The notes below the pieces were generated by a model. That model was not told where the DNA came from. It ran no database searches and saw only the letters and a program-made list of their open reading frames with translations. Both the position numbers and the translations under genes were made by a program. Source: Ailurus styani (Eukaryota; Chordata; Mammalia; Carnivora; Ailuridae). From it: a DNA stretch of 64,000 bases. The stretch's first letter is position 1, and each line of letters starts with the position of its first letter. The stretch is taken from positions 372,001 to 436,000 of the forward strand of contig LNAC01000764.1 in assembly GCA_002007465.1 (NCBI GenBank), written 5' to 3'. Positions 22,910-33,329 of the stretch are shown here, one piece after another.

Positions 22910-23105
22910 TAGGAGCCAGGCATTATCACATAAAATCTTTGCCTAAAAGTTCAGTAATGTCACCATCGCTTTGCAGATGGGCACAAGTGAACACAGGAAG
23001 TTAACTAACTTGCCTAAGAATGACATAGCTAAGCAGAGAGAAGGCAGGGATTCATTCCAAGGATGGTTGCATCCAAAGCCTGTGTTCTTAAACACTACCC
23101 TTTAC
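22910..23105 (-). mobile_element. MIR SINE fragment, minus strand
   Basis: Reverse MIR: AGGAAGTTAACTAACTTGCC, AAGAATGACATAGCTAAGCA, GGCAGGGATTCATTCCAAGG and AAAGCCTGTGTTCTTAAACA. Confidence 0.72.
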
Positions 23106-23164
23106 TTCCTTCTAGTATATGATTGAAGAAGCTTTTTTCAAGAGTCCACGGGATTCACCTGCTT

Positions 23165-23275
23165 AACTTATTGCTGCTGAACCTGGGCACCACTGAGTTC
23201 CACGACTGCAGACAAGTCATTGATTGTCTCTTAGTCTCTGTTTGCTCATCTGTAGCCCTTTGGTTATTGCAGACA
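23165..23275 (+). mobile_element. Possible MIR fragment
   Basis: TGAACCTGGGCACCACTGAG, GACAAGTCATTGATTGTCTC and TAGTCTCTGTTTGCTCATCT follow the MIR pattern at low similarity. Confidence 0.5.
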
Positions 23276-23602
23276 GTAAAACTCCCACATTCCATCACAT
23301 TAAAATAATAAATATTTCTTGTAAATAGTAGAAAAACCAAAATTAGGTCATTTATCCTGTTGTTTCATTGAAATGGTAAATGGACCAGAGAATATGAGGA
23401 CTAGGCTAGGGAGCAGCAATTAGGTCTTTCAGTAAAGGAAATGTCATAAGGCAGAGAGAGAAGGAATAGCCTCAGGAAGCATTAAGTGAGAGGGACAGCA
23501 ACCTTGGAGTATATACTACTTAGCCTCCTTGTCATAATTACACTTCTGGTTTGAAAAAAAAATTATAGAAACCATAATCAAGAAGGGCATGTTATATGTT
23601 TA
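23276..23602. other. Unassigned DNA
   Basis: No repeat or gene is recognised. Confidence 0.55.
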
Positions 23603-23618
23603 AGAAATCATGAATCAG

Positions 23619-23830
23619 GGGCGCCTGGGTGGCTCAGTGGGTTAAAGCCTCTGCCTTCGGCTCCGGTCATGATCTCAGGGTCCTGGAATCGAGCCCCCCA
23701 TCAGGCTCTCTGCTCAGCGGGGAGCCTGCTTCCTCCTCTCTCTCTGCCTGCCTCTCTGCCTACTTGTGATCTCTCTCTCTCTCTCTCTCTGTCAAATAAA
23801 TAAATAAATAAATAAAATCTAAAAAAAAAA
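23619..23830 (+). mobile_element. Young, complete Can-SINE (mustelid-type)
   Basis: Complete head-to-tail copy. It has the tRNA-like head GGGGCGCCTGGGTGGCTCAG with a Pol III A-box-like TGGCTCAGTGG at 23631-23641 and a B-box-like GGTCCTGGAATCGAGCC near 23679-23695. The linker is CTGCCTGCCTCTCTGCCTAC, followed by (TC)n, (AAAT)n and poly-A. A perfect 16-bp target duplication AAGAAATCATGAATCA lies at 23603-23618 and 23831-23846. It is the best preserved SINE in the window and the likeliest to be a recent or polymorphic insertion. Confidence 0.97.
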
Positions 23831-23960
23831 AAGAAATCATGAATCATAAAGAATTATGCATTATTCCAATGTTTTGAAAATGGAAATTAAAGATTTACAA
23901 CTCTTGAGGCTTTCCCAATATATGTTTGTAAACCCACTTTAAGTTAAATTAAAAGAGTTT

Positions 23961-24193
23961 TTTTAAAGAGTTTATTTATTTATGTGAGAGAGAGAGAGAG
24001 AGAAAAAGAGGGACAACGCAAGCAAGCACAAGCCAGGGGTGGGGTGTGGGGAAGGGGCAGAGGGACAGGGAGAGGGAGAAGCAGCAGACTCCCTGCTGAG
24101 CAGGGAGCCCACAGTGGGGTTCAATCCCAGGACCCCGAGATCATGACCTAAGCCGAACACAGACACTTAACCCACTGAGCCACCCAGATGCCC
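23961..24193 (-). mobile_element. Can-SINE, minus strand
   Basis: Reverse SINE with TTTTAAAGAGTTTATTTATT tail side, (GA)n, a long G-rich linker, CAGACTCCCTGCTGAGCAGG and head GAGCCACCCAGATGCCC. Target duplication TAAATTAAAAGAGTTT at 23945-23960 and 24194-24209. It is inverted relative to the SINE at 23619-23830, 130 bp away. Confidence 0.95.
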
Positions 24194-24209
24194 TAAATTA
24201 AAAGAGTTT

Positions 24210-25355
24210 GACAGCAAATAATAGGTCTTTTTTTTCTTTCAACTACCAATTGGTACATGTCAGCTCAGCTTTCTAGAACTAAATCACTTTTTACAAAATA
24301 CATCTTTTTGTGACTTGCTAAAAAATGTTGTCCAGACATTTAAATATAATTCATTTCACATGTGTGTTTGTTTTTAATGTCATATAGCAGAGAGGAGGTT
24401 AGAAGGGTAGAGGTCAGAAGGTAAACTGTTCATATTTTATGGTTTCATAAAATGCTGATATGGGAATTTAAATTCCAGGAAAGGTTTTGGGCTATAACAC
24501 TTGTTCACAAACAAAAAACCAAAAAACTTTAAATGTTATGAATCAGAAAAATCTACATGTACACATCTATCTACAAGAATGTGTGCAAGTGTGTGATATC
24601 ATCTATTCCGTATGTATAAGTCATATATTAGGTTCTACATGTGTATGTATATACCACATGATATTGAATGTATATATGTTTTTCTAAAATATAATGTGTC
24701 TCATATAAATTTTATCAGTGGGTAATTGTTTAGTGGTATTGCTATACCAGATATTTATGGTCAAGCACTCTAATAGGGTAGTTAACTCAAGAAATACTTA
24801 TTGAACACCTAATATGCATTTACGTTATGTTCTGCCCTGGAGTACAAATGGACTCCTCACAATCCAGAAGACATAAAAACAATGTAAACTCAAGAACCAA
24901 AATCTGGTGTGATTGTTGCAGCTACCAGGCAGTTGCTGGCTGGAAGGAGATCTCAAGGGGAGATATTTAACCTTGCTAAGCATCACCATTCAAAATTTCT
25001 TCTGAGAGTTCAGTATCGGACTGGACTGTGATGGTGTGCCAGGAAAAGGGAAGACTGCATGTTCCCTCTTACTCTTATCACAAAACCATCCCAGAAATAT
25101 GTAGTCAACCCATTTCACACTGCACTGGTCCCATTGCACATAACAGACATTCACTACATATTTGGAGAATGAAAGGTTAGAGAGAAACTAATAATTTTCT
25201 GGTTGAGGATCTTTAAAAGTGTTCAAGTTGACATTATAATATATGTAAAGTCTACATCTTAAAGTAAATGCCACAAAATTCAAATTTGGAAAAGAAAAAA
25301 AAAGTAAAGCCAATTGCTTGACCCATTGAGTGAGTTAATGGAAGAGTTGTATCTG
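24210..25355. other. Unassigned DNA
   Basis: No certain repeat. TTATTGAACACCTAATATGC near 24798 recalls the start of an L2 or MIR tail but does not continue convincingly. Confidence 0.5.
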
Positions 25356-25357
25356 GC

Positions 25358-25550
25358 TAGAGCAGTGGCATCCTGCTTTATACTCAGAAAGATCTGGGTT
25401 CAGACATGAACTACACTTTTGTTATGTGAACTTAGACAAGTTCCTTAACTCGCCTGAGGCTCAGTTTCCTCACCTGAAAAAATAAGACTAATGATAAAAT
25501 ATTTGTGAGTAGTTGATGAGATGGTATATATTAAGCAGATGAAATGGGGT
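25358..25550 (+). mobile_element. MIR SINE
   Basis: AGATCTGGGTTCAGACATGA, GTGAACTTAGACAAGTTCCT, TAACTCGCCTGAGGCTCAGT, TTCCTCACCTGAAAAAATAA and TTGATGAGATGGTATATATT give the MIR order over most of its length. Confidence 0.82.
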
Positions 25551-25639
25551 CAGGGAACCCTTTCTGCCCTCTTTGAATCTGGGGCTGCCTCTAGTGTTGG
25601 AGGTTCAGAAACAAACTACTGGGAAGCTCCCTGCATAAT

Positions 25640-26170
25640 TTGTTAAACTTGAGGGAAATACAGTGTTGTGCCTAGTAGCTTTTTTGTCAAATTATTAGAT
25701 ATCCAACATGGCAATATCCCTGCCTATATTAAGGGCCTGATATGGAGCAATGGGCAAATATGTATTCTGGCCCCTCACGTGCATTCCCTTAGGTATCCTT
25801 GTATCGGCACACCAATTTCTTACTGGGAAATTACCCTTGCCCTACTCCTAGGGGATATTTGGTTGGATAGGGTAGATTCAAACCTTTCTTCAAAAGGTGG
25901 AAAAGAATGGACCAAATCAAGGTACTTTAGTCTCCTTGATACAGAGGTTGTTTCAGAAAAGGACACAGCCAGAAGCAATGATAGGCAATGAGATTTTTCC
26001 CAGAATGCTTAAAATAGGATTTGAACCTAAGGGGACATAAGGCCAGTGCTGCTACAGGCGTTTTGCCACCACGAGGGGACAGTGATTTGCAAATGAAGCC
26101 AAGACAAGGCATGGAAGCTGAGTTAGAGAAAAATAATGTCCTGGATCTTCCAGTTATGTACAAATAAAGC
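25640..26170 (+). repeat. Possible unclassified dispersed repeat
   Basis: Phrases such as TGGGAAATTACCCTTGCCCT, CTCCTTGATACAGAGGTTGT and TGCCACCACGAGGGGACAGT recall an interspersed mammalian repeat that I cannot name. The 107-codon frame at 25668-25991 has no recognisable domain. Confidence 0.35.
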
Positions 26171-27149
26171 CCCTTTCTATTTTCATTGTATTTCCTGTCA
26201 CTTAGAACTAAAAGAAAGATGTATGATATACATATATGTTGCTTAGCAATTCATCTTATTTTTACCAATACTCTACATCTGGATGAATAGATGTTATATT
26301 AGTAAACATTTATGGGTAAAGAAGGAAAGGGATAATATAGATGCCTCTTTTTTCAGGACTTTCAAAAACAAAACAAAACAAAACCATGCACTTTTATTTT
26401 CATACATGGAATCAAAATGCAGTTCTAAATGTATCTATTTACTAATGAAGAAGTTATTTTAATGGCTAATACCTATTTGTTGGAATTGCTTTTTAAATAT
26501 AGCATATAAAGTTAATGGTCTAAATCCCAGGATGGAGACCACTATTAGAGGTGATTAGAGCATACCAGCAGGGAAATAAAAAGCCGAGCCCTGTAAGTAA
26601 AGTGCCCCCTGGAGGCAATATGGACACATGAGCAATGAGGTCCCCCAGGTACCTGGACTATTCCAGTGAACTCAGGAGAAGCAGAAATGAGCTCAGCCTG
26701 TCCACATTACCTACTGAACCCTCAAATACTTGCTTATTCAAACAAAATAGTTTTGTAGGATCTTTGTGGCAATCTCTCTCCCACCGTTTTGGAGTCTTCA
26801 ATGGTTAAGTCCTTAATTTGTTTCCATGTTTTGGGAAGATCAAGCTAACCAAGTATAAATTAAAGGACTTCCCACCTCAGCTGGAAGCATGACCTGCAAT
26901 GTTGGATTCTGAACAGTGAGCAGAGATGACTCTGCTGTCTGTGGCTATCTACTGAGGCATCAGTGTTGCTGACACTGCCTTACAGAACTCTGGAAATGCA
27001 AAGAACTCATCCTTCCGTCACACTGTGACTTTCTAGAAGGCTCTCCTCTGAGGTTGATGGTATCTCTTTCTAGGTCAGCCTTTCAGCTCTGGTCCCAAGA
27101 GCCAGCTTATCAAAATAAGTCCTAGTTGCAACCTCTACTCTAGGCTTGT
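26171..27149. other. Unassigned DNA
   Basis: No gene or certain repeat. A short (AAAAC)n run is at about 26370-26385. Confidence 0.55.
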
Positions 27150-27735
27150 CTTCACACCTTTGTGTTGCCTTCTTTAACACTGTGCTTCCCCTTCACTGTT
27201 TCCACATGAGTAGTTCCATTTCTCCCATCACAAACCTTGATCAAGCCACCATCACTTGCCTGGGCTTTTGCAATGGCTATCTTTTATTTTTTATTTATTT
27301 ATTTTTTTAACATTTTATTTATTTATTTGACACAGAGAGAGGGATTACAAGTAGGCAGAGAGGCAGGCAGAGAGAGAAGAGAGAGGAGGAAGCAGGCTCC
27401 CTGCCGAGCAGAGAGCCCGATGCGGGCCTCGATCCCAGGACCCTGGGATCATGACCTGAGCCGAAAGCAGAGGCTTTAACCCACTGAGCCACCCAGGCGC
27501 CCTGCAATGGCTATCTTTTAAAGCCATAGTCAGATCTCATCACAATCCTGATTAAACCCCTTCCCCCATGGCTTCACATTACCCTTTATAAAATACGCAA
27601 AGTCCTTGCCAGGCCTCACAAGACTACGTCCCTGTTCTGGCCCCTCCACAGCTCTCAGACTTCATCTCTTGCCACTCTCTCTTTCTCTCTTCCCACCAGG
27701 CACACCGGAATCCCTCCTGATTTGTAGACAACCAT
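27150..27735 (+). mobile_element. L2 LINE fragment, split by a SINE
   Basis: L2-type sequence on both sides of the SINE: GATCAAGCCACCATCACTTG and GGGCTTTTGCAATGGCTATC before it, then GTCAGATCTCATCACAATCC, CCCCATGGCTTCACATTACC, CTCATCTCTTGCCACTCTC-like sequence and CACCAGGCACACCGGAATCC after it. The order agrees with the 3' part of L2. Confidence 0.7.
27287..27503 (-). mobile_element. Can-SINE, mustelid-type, minus strand
   Basis: Reverse SINE: AACATTTTATTTATTTATTT, TTACAAGTAGGCAGAGAGGC, GAGGAAGCAGGCTCCCTGCC, head GAGCCACCCAGGCGCCC. Perfect 17-bp target duplication GCAATGGCTATCTTTTA at 27270-27286 and 27504-27520, inside the L2. Confidence 0.97.
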
Positions 27736-28216
27736 CTTCTCAATATGCCCATAACAGCCTTCCTCTGTGAGTACTCTGTGAGTACATGTGAAGACAGAAA
27801 AATAATTCTTCTTCTTACAGGAACACTAACCCCATAATGGGGGCCCTACCACCATCTAAACCTAATTACCTCCCAATGTTCCACCTCCTAATACCATCAT
27901 ATTGGGGATTAGGGCGTTAGCACATGAATGGGCATGAAAATTCAACCATAATGATATTTAACTTTGATTATCAATTTATATCACAGTATTTCCTCTAGTC
28001 AACAAATTTTTTGGCCTCCAAGCACCTACCTGGAATCTTCAATGTGTCCATGGGTATCACATATTAAAACCTGTTATGGTTCAGCCATATGTTACATGGA
28101 CCTTGTGAATAAAAATCTGTTCACAGTAGAGGCAGGCCCTTTTATGGTAGCCTTCAACCTAAACCGCTTCACAAATGTGAAATTCCCTGAAAAGAATCTC
28201 TGTCTGATCCTACTTT
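27736..28216. other. Unassigned DNA
   Basis: No gene is recognised. It lies between L2 parts and may hold unrecognisable L2 or another insertion. Confidence 0.45.
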
Positions 28217-28233
28217 GAATATAGTCAGTATAA

Positions 28234-28866
28234 CTGTTGGTGGGAATGCAAGCTGGTGCAGTCACTCTGGAAAACAGTATGGAGGTTCCTCAAAAAGTTG
28301 AAAATACAGCTACCCTACAACCCAGCAATCACACTACTGGGTATTTACCCTAAAGATACAAAGGTAGTGATCCTCAGGGGCACATGCATCCGAATGTTTA
28401 TAGCAGCAATGTCCACAATAGCCAAACTATGGAAAGAACCTAGATGTCCATCAACAGATGAATGGATAAAGAAGATGTGGTATATATAATACAATGGAAT
28501 ACTATGCAGCCATCAAAAGAAACAAAATCTTGCCGTTTGCAATGACGTGGATGGAACTAGAGGGTATTATGCTAAGCGAAATAAGTCAATTAGAGAAAGA
28601 CAATTATCAAATGATCTCTCTGATATGAGGAACTTGAAGGGCAGGGCAGGGGGTCATGGGGGAAAGGGAGAGAAAAAAATGAAACAAGATGGAATCAGAA
28701 GGACACAAACTATAAGAGACTCTTAATCTCACAAAACAAACTGAGGGTTACTGGGGGGTGGGAGGGTAGGGATAGGGTGGATGGGTTATGGACATTGGGG
28801 AGGGTTTGTGCTTTGGTGAATGCTGTGAAAGATGTAAGCCTGATGATTCACAGACCTGTACCCCTT
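28234..28866 (+). mobile_element. 5'-truncated young carnivore L1
   Basis: Sense L1 with late ORF2 (TGTTGGTGGGAATGCAAGCT, CAGCAATCACACTACTGGGT, ATGTCCATCAACAGATGAAT, ATTATGCTAAGCGAAATAAG) and the same 3' UTR as the 52-kb L1 (reverse of GGGTTACTGGGGGGTGGGAG), ending CACAGACCTGTACCCCTT at the N at 28867. The poly-A tail is absent, presumably lost in the gap. A target duplication GAATATAGTCAG(T/A)ATAA is seen at 28217-28232 and 28871-28886. Confidence 0.9.
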
Positions 28867-29111
28867 NAAAGAATATAGTCAGAATAATTGTATAATTGTC
28901 CATAGGAGAAATTCTCCTGAAGATGGCAACCTTTCACTTCCAGGCTTTGGTTCATGCTATTCCCTTTCTAGAATGTTCTCTGCTTTCCCCTNATAAAAGA
29001 ATATAGTCAGTATAATTGTCCATAGGAGAAATTCTCCTGAAGATGGCAGCCTTTCACTTCCAGGCTTTGGTTCATGCTATTCCCTTTCTAGAATGTTCTC
29101 TGCTTTCCCCT
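28867..29111. repeat. Duplicated block around single-N gaps 28867 and 28992
   Basis: A block of about 115-121 bp (from GAATATAGTCAG to TCTCTGCTTTCCCCT) occurs at 28871-28991 and again at 28999-29111, with an N at 28992 between and an N at 28867 before. Differences are an 8-bp extra unit in the first copy, CAGAATAA against CAGTATAA, and GGCAACC against GGCAGCC. Best read as unmerged contig ends or haplotypes. Confidence 0.85.
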
Positions 29112-29350
29112 TCATGTGAAAAATATCTATCCATACTTAGGTCTTAGATCTTTGTTTAGGTTCACTTCCTTAGGTGTTCCTCCTCTGTGTGTTCTATCAC
29201 CATCATAGTTTCCCTTATTTGGCCCTTGGCTTGATTATATATCTTTCTAAACTGTAATCTTAGGACAACAGGAACCAAGTCACCTTATTTATCACAATAT
29301 CCATAGCATGAAGCATACCCAATATAGTGTTAGAGCTGAAAGACTGAATA
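28925..29350 (+). mobile_element. L2 LINE 3' end
   Basis: TTCATGCTATTCCCTTTCTA, GAATGTTCTCTGCTTTCCCC, a TTAGGTGTTCCTCCTCTGTG segment, AGTTTCCCTTATTTGGCCCT, AAACTGTAATCTTAGGACAA, CCAAGTCACCTTATTTATC and GAAAGACTGAATAA follow the L2 3' order. The first part is present twice because of the duplication described above. Confidence 0.65.
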
Positions 29351-29359
29351 ACCAGGTGA

Positions 29360-31328
29360 GACGAGAAGGTGAGTCATGGCATAGATGTCCAGCAACATAG
29401 ATGTTGTCCCACAGCTTAGATGTCTGGTCACTTCTAGAGAAACCTGATGTCAAACATGGAGGACAGTTTGAGCCTTTACAGAGGACTTGTGGAGGATTGT
29501 GGAGGTTCTGTCTTCCAAATCAGAATGAAAACAGGGGTAGGGCAAAAAAAGATAGAAATAAAGGAACACTATCAGGAAGAAAGCAGTTAAAGAATCATTC
29601 CCCAAATGTAGGTGAGAAGGTTTGGAACTACTGTGAAATGAAAATGTAGGAAAAATTATTAAGAATTTCAAAACTGTGGGAGATTGTTTCAGAAAAGCAT
29701 TTAATGAGGGTCTCTACTAAGGATGAGGCCTTATGTGACTGCACAGGTCTCATGCCCATGAAACCAGACCCACTTCCTTCTATGCCCACATCCCAGAGCT
29801 ATACTGATTCTACTACATAACAGTGTTTAAATTTATTTGGCAGCCTTCTCTCAAGTATTTTGAGGTCCTGGAACTCAAAATTCTAGAAAACAAATAACCT
29901 TTCATGACTACTAACATAAAGGTTGCTATGAACTTGAAAAATGCCAAAGTCCAAAAGGTTAATACTTGAATTTTCATAATTAATATTCTCCTACAAGACC
30001 AATTGTTACTGAAATTTCCATTCTCAAGCTTGTATTGCATTGATCACCATTAGAAACCAGCTGCACAATTGTAGATAGAAATTGGGTATAAACAGTTTCG
30101 GTCTTAACTCTAACTTATGGCGGCTTGATCATTGCCCTGAAAATAGCATCACCAAAGCACCTGCCTGATTTTTCAACAAAACATGACCTTGTATATTTTT
30201 CTTTTGTTGCATATGTTGATTTGACTACCCTGTTTCCCACCAACACCAAGCTACCAAAGTCAGGTCAATCTTATTCCTGTGATGAATTGCATTGTTCACT
30301 TATCACATTTTATTTGGACATTACTCTTACAGCACCTTGCATTAATCTGCCCTAATAACTACTGGGACATTTTGGAAATAATTGATTTTTAACATCTGAA
30401 AGACATTTTTTATGCTATGTTAATGGCAATAAAATAAAAGAAACACTCACAAAAGAAAAATGGAACTACATGCCAAAATAAATGTTACATTTTGGCAATA
30501 TTCTCACAAAATTGCTGACAGATGTTAATATAAGCATTACATTTTGTATGAAGATACTCATCTTTTCCTATTATTAGACACACTTTATGACATACAGAAA
30601 AATATGACGAGTCAGGGTACCACATTTTGGGCAATGTCAAAGTGAAATTTTGCATATTGTTTTTCCATGTTGATGTATGAGTATGGTCTGCAGTCTCCAA
30701 ATCACGTATCAAAGTGATTTCTGGCATACAATTGAGCCTCACAAAACCAAATGAATAATTTAAGAAAATAGCAAGGGAATTATGGCTAATATTTTAAAAT
30801 AATTACGGAATCCCAAGGGAAAAGTAAACCTGAACAACAAATTCTTGCTGGTCATTTATGAACTGTATGTACCAAAACCCATCTGGAAAAAGGAATGCAT
30901 GTCTCTACTTCCTCATGTCTCTAGGATCCTATAATGTGCTGCAAGAGGACTATGGCTGCACCTTGAGGAGGGGTTGGCAGCTGGAAATCAAATCAGACTC
31001 CTGCACACAGAGAGGAAGGAATCTGAGAGCTGCTGCTACTGGCAAACTCTATTATGAGTGACCTACTGTCTTCCCACTTCTTCAGAACTTTAATTGTATT
31101 TAGATTTATAGTTCCATTACGTATATTCACATAAAGAGAGTTCATTCTTTAGAAATGTGTCTGCCTGGTAGGAAAGACATTCATTTGTTAGTTAACCTCA
31201 GACTCATTGATATATCTGCTGAGGATTTTAGTGATATTAGAAATTCTCTTAGTCAATCTCTGCTAAAGTCTCATGATTCTGATTGTTTTCTGAATCTATT
31301 TTAATCTTGCTTTCTCTTTCTCTTACAG

Positions 31329-31329
<1 letters not shown>
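29360..31329. other. Unassigned DNA
   Basis: No gene or repeat is recognised. Open frames at 29401-29649, 30125-30355 and 30485-30742 have no recognisable product. Confidence 0.55.

Positions 31330-31374
<45 letters not shown>
31330..31374. repeat. (AC)n microsatellite
   Basis: About 22 uninterrupted AC units. Confidence 0.97.
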
Positions 31375-31376
<2 letters not shown>

Positions 31377-31529
31377 CATGGTGTCATCCAAAGAGAATGA
31401 AGGAAACTCTTCAAAGGGGCCAAGAAGCCCTGCTGTAAGCATGGTAAGCAAATGTTAAAGAGCAAAAGTTAATTCAAGGAACGCTCATTAAACTGACTCT
31501 AAAAAGTGAAAAGATACAACAGAGATTGA

Positions 31530-31670
31530 ATCCCATGGTCCTGTTTTAGAGATAAAGAAACCAAGACCCAGAGACCTCATAAGTAACTTACTCAGGGTTA
31601 TACACAAAGCCAGCAAAACAACTGGAACTTTACTGGGATCTCTACCTTCCATACCCATGATCTTTCTTGT
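31530..31670 (-). mobile_element. MIR SINE fragment, minus strand
   Basis: AGATAAAGAAACCAAGACCC, AGAGACCTCATAAGTAACTT and ACTCAGGGTTATACACAAAG follow the reverse MIR core. Confidence 0.65.
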
Positions 31671-31885
31671 ACATTTATCATCAGAACCACAGTGCCCCTA
31701 AGTTAATTCCATAAATACCTATATCAGTAACCTTGTACACAAGGACATGCTTATTAATGCTTGTACATACCATCTTAATGTTTTGATGTTTTCAATTTTG
31801 TCTTCTTTTAAAAAACAAAGAAAGGAGAATATTTTAAAATCTACATAGAGAAAACAATCAAACCTAAGATAAGTGGCCTTTACGC

Positions 31886-31926
31886 TTTTTTTTTCCTTTC
31901 TTTTTTTTCTTTTTTTTTTTTTTTTG
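31886..31926. repeat. T-rich tract
   Basis: Poly-T broken by single C residues over about 40 bp. Confidence 0.9.
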
Positions 31927-31999
31927 GTCTAAACAATATAAATTTAGGCAAGGAGAAAAAAAATCACCAAAATAAAACAGTTATATGGTCACAGTGGAA

Positions 32000-32000
<1 letters not shown>

Positions 32001-32047
<47 letters not shown>
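32001..32047. repeat. (AC)n microsatellite
   Basis: About 23 uninterrupted CA units. It lies directly before the duplicated block that ends at the N at 32180, so the microsatellite may have caused the assembly break. Confidence 0.97.
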
Positions 32048-32048
<1 letters not shown>

Positions 32049-32049
<1 letters not shown>

Positions 32050-32311
32050 TTCAAATTTATTTTTTAAATGGTTAGCACTTAACTTCAATCTAAAAATCTG
32101 ATGCAGACTAAAAAACTAAAAAAAATGGCCTGATATATTTAAGTATCAGATCATTTCATAGAAAACCTTCTTCCCTGCTNATTCAAATTTATTTTTTAAA
32201 TGGTTAGCACTTAACTTCAATCTAAAAATCTGATGCAGACTAAAAAACTAAAAAAAATGGCCTGATATATTTAAGTATCAGATCATTTCATAGAAAACCT
32301 TCTTCCCTGCT
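32049..32311. repeat. Exact 131-bp duplication around N 32180
   Basis: Positions 32049-32179 and 32181-32311 read the same from ATTCAAATTTATTTTTTAAA to CTTCTTCCCTGCT, with only one N between. Exact identity and the single-N joint point to an unmerged contig overlap. Confidence 0.92.
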
Positions 32312-32453
32312 TAATGCACTGTTTTTCTGCCTTGACTGACTCTGTTACCCAGAGACCTTTACTAGAAATACATGATCATGATAAGTAGTTCATAAATATC
32401 ACTCATTAATTACTTTGCAAGAAAAAAAATAATGTGCTAAGAATATTTTTTCT

Positions 32454-32638
32454 GGGGGTACCTGGGTGGGTCAGTCAGTTAAGCATCTATCTGCCTTCAG
32501 CTCAGGTCATGATCCCAGGGTCCTGGGATCAAGTCCCACATCAGGATCCCTGCTGAACGGGAAGCCTGCTTCTCCCTCTGTCTGCTGCTCCCCTGCTTGT
32601 ACTCTCTCTCTGTTAAATAAATAAATGTTTAAAAAAAT
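32454..32638 (+). mobile_element. Can-SINE, older subtype, plus strand
   Basis: Head GGGGGTACCTGGGTGGGTCA, GATCCCAGGGTCCTGGGATC, linker TCTGCTGCTCCCCTGCTTGT, tail TGTTAAATAAATAAATGTTT. Approximate target duplication AGAAT(A/T)(T/C)TTTTTCTG at 32439-32453 and 32639-32653. Confidence 0.92.
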
Positions 32639-32653
32639 AGAATTCTTTTTCTG

Positions 32654-33064
32654 TTTAAAAATTATGTAGTATAAGCAATAAATGTGTCAAGGCATTACTA
32701 TTATAACCAATAAGGCTCTGCATTCATTCAAGTCATTTGGACATAGAAGAAAACAAGAGGAATCAGGAACAGCAGAGGATCCGATTGACAGTTGAAGGTA
32801 AAAGTACAAAGGAAATAGTCTATTTTGTATTGATATATCTGCATGAAGAATTAATGTAAGTTCATTATCTAAGTATTCCTTCTGCAGATAAAACTCTATC
32901 CAACTAGTAGTATTGACTCAGGGGCTAATGCCAGTCTGGTGTGGAGAGCCTGATGCCATTAACACTCCAGTTTCATCTAGCACTCACTGAGAGACAGCAG
33001 TCCAACTTAATAAAATGCTCTTTAAAGTCCTGGATCTCTTTTAATATGATTTTTAAAAATCCAA
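32654..33064. other. Unassigned DNA
   Basis: No repeat or gene is recognised. Confidence 0.55.
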
Positions 33065-33084
33065 AATCATGAAGTACTTTAGTC

Positions 33085-33314
33085 TTTTTTAAAAAATTTT
33101 ATTTATTTACTTATTTATTTTAGAAAGAGAGGGAGAAAGAGGAAGGAAAGAGAAAGAGCCAGAGTTAAAGGGCTGGGGAGGAAGAGGGACAAGCAGATTC
33201 TGCACTGAGGGGGCAGCCCCCCACAAGGGGGCTTGATCTCACCACCCTGAGCTCATGACCTGAACCAAAATCAAGAGCTGGTTGTTCAACCAACTGAGCC
33301 ACCCCAGGTGCCCC
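33085..33314 (-). mobile_element. Can-SINE, old subtype, minus strand
   Basis: Reverse SINE with AAAAAATTTTATTTATTTAC tail side, a long purine linker, GGCTTGATCTCACCACCCTG and head GAGCCACCCCAGGTGCCCC. Flanks CATGAAGTACTTTAGTCTTT and CATGAACTTCTTTCATTTT may be a decayed target duplication. More diverged than its neighbours. Confidence 0.87.
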
Positions 33315-33329
33315 ATGAACTTCTTTCAT

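Noticed and set aside
31310..31330. Splice-acceptor-like CTCTTTCTCTTACAG before (AC)n
   Set aside because: The sequence after it is a microsatellite without a coding frame, so no exon is supported.
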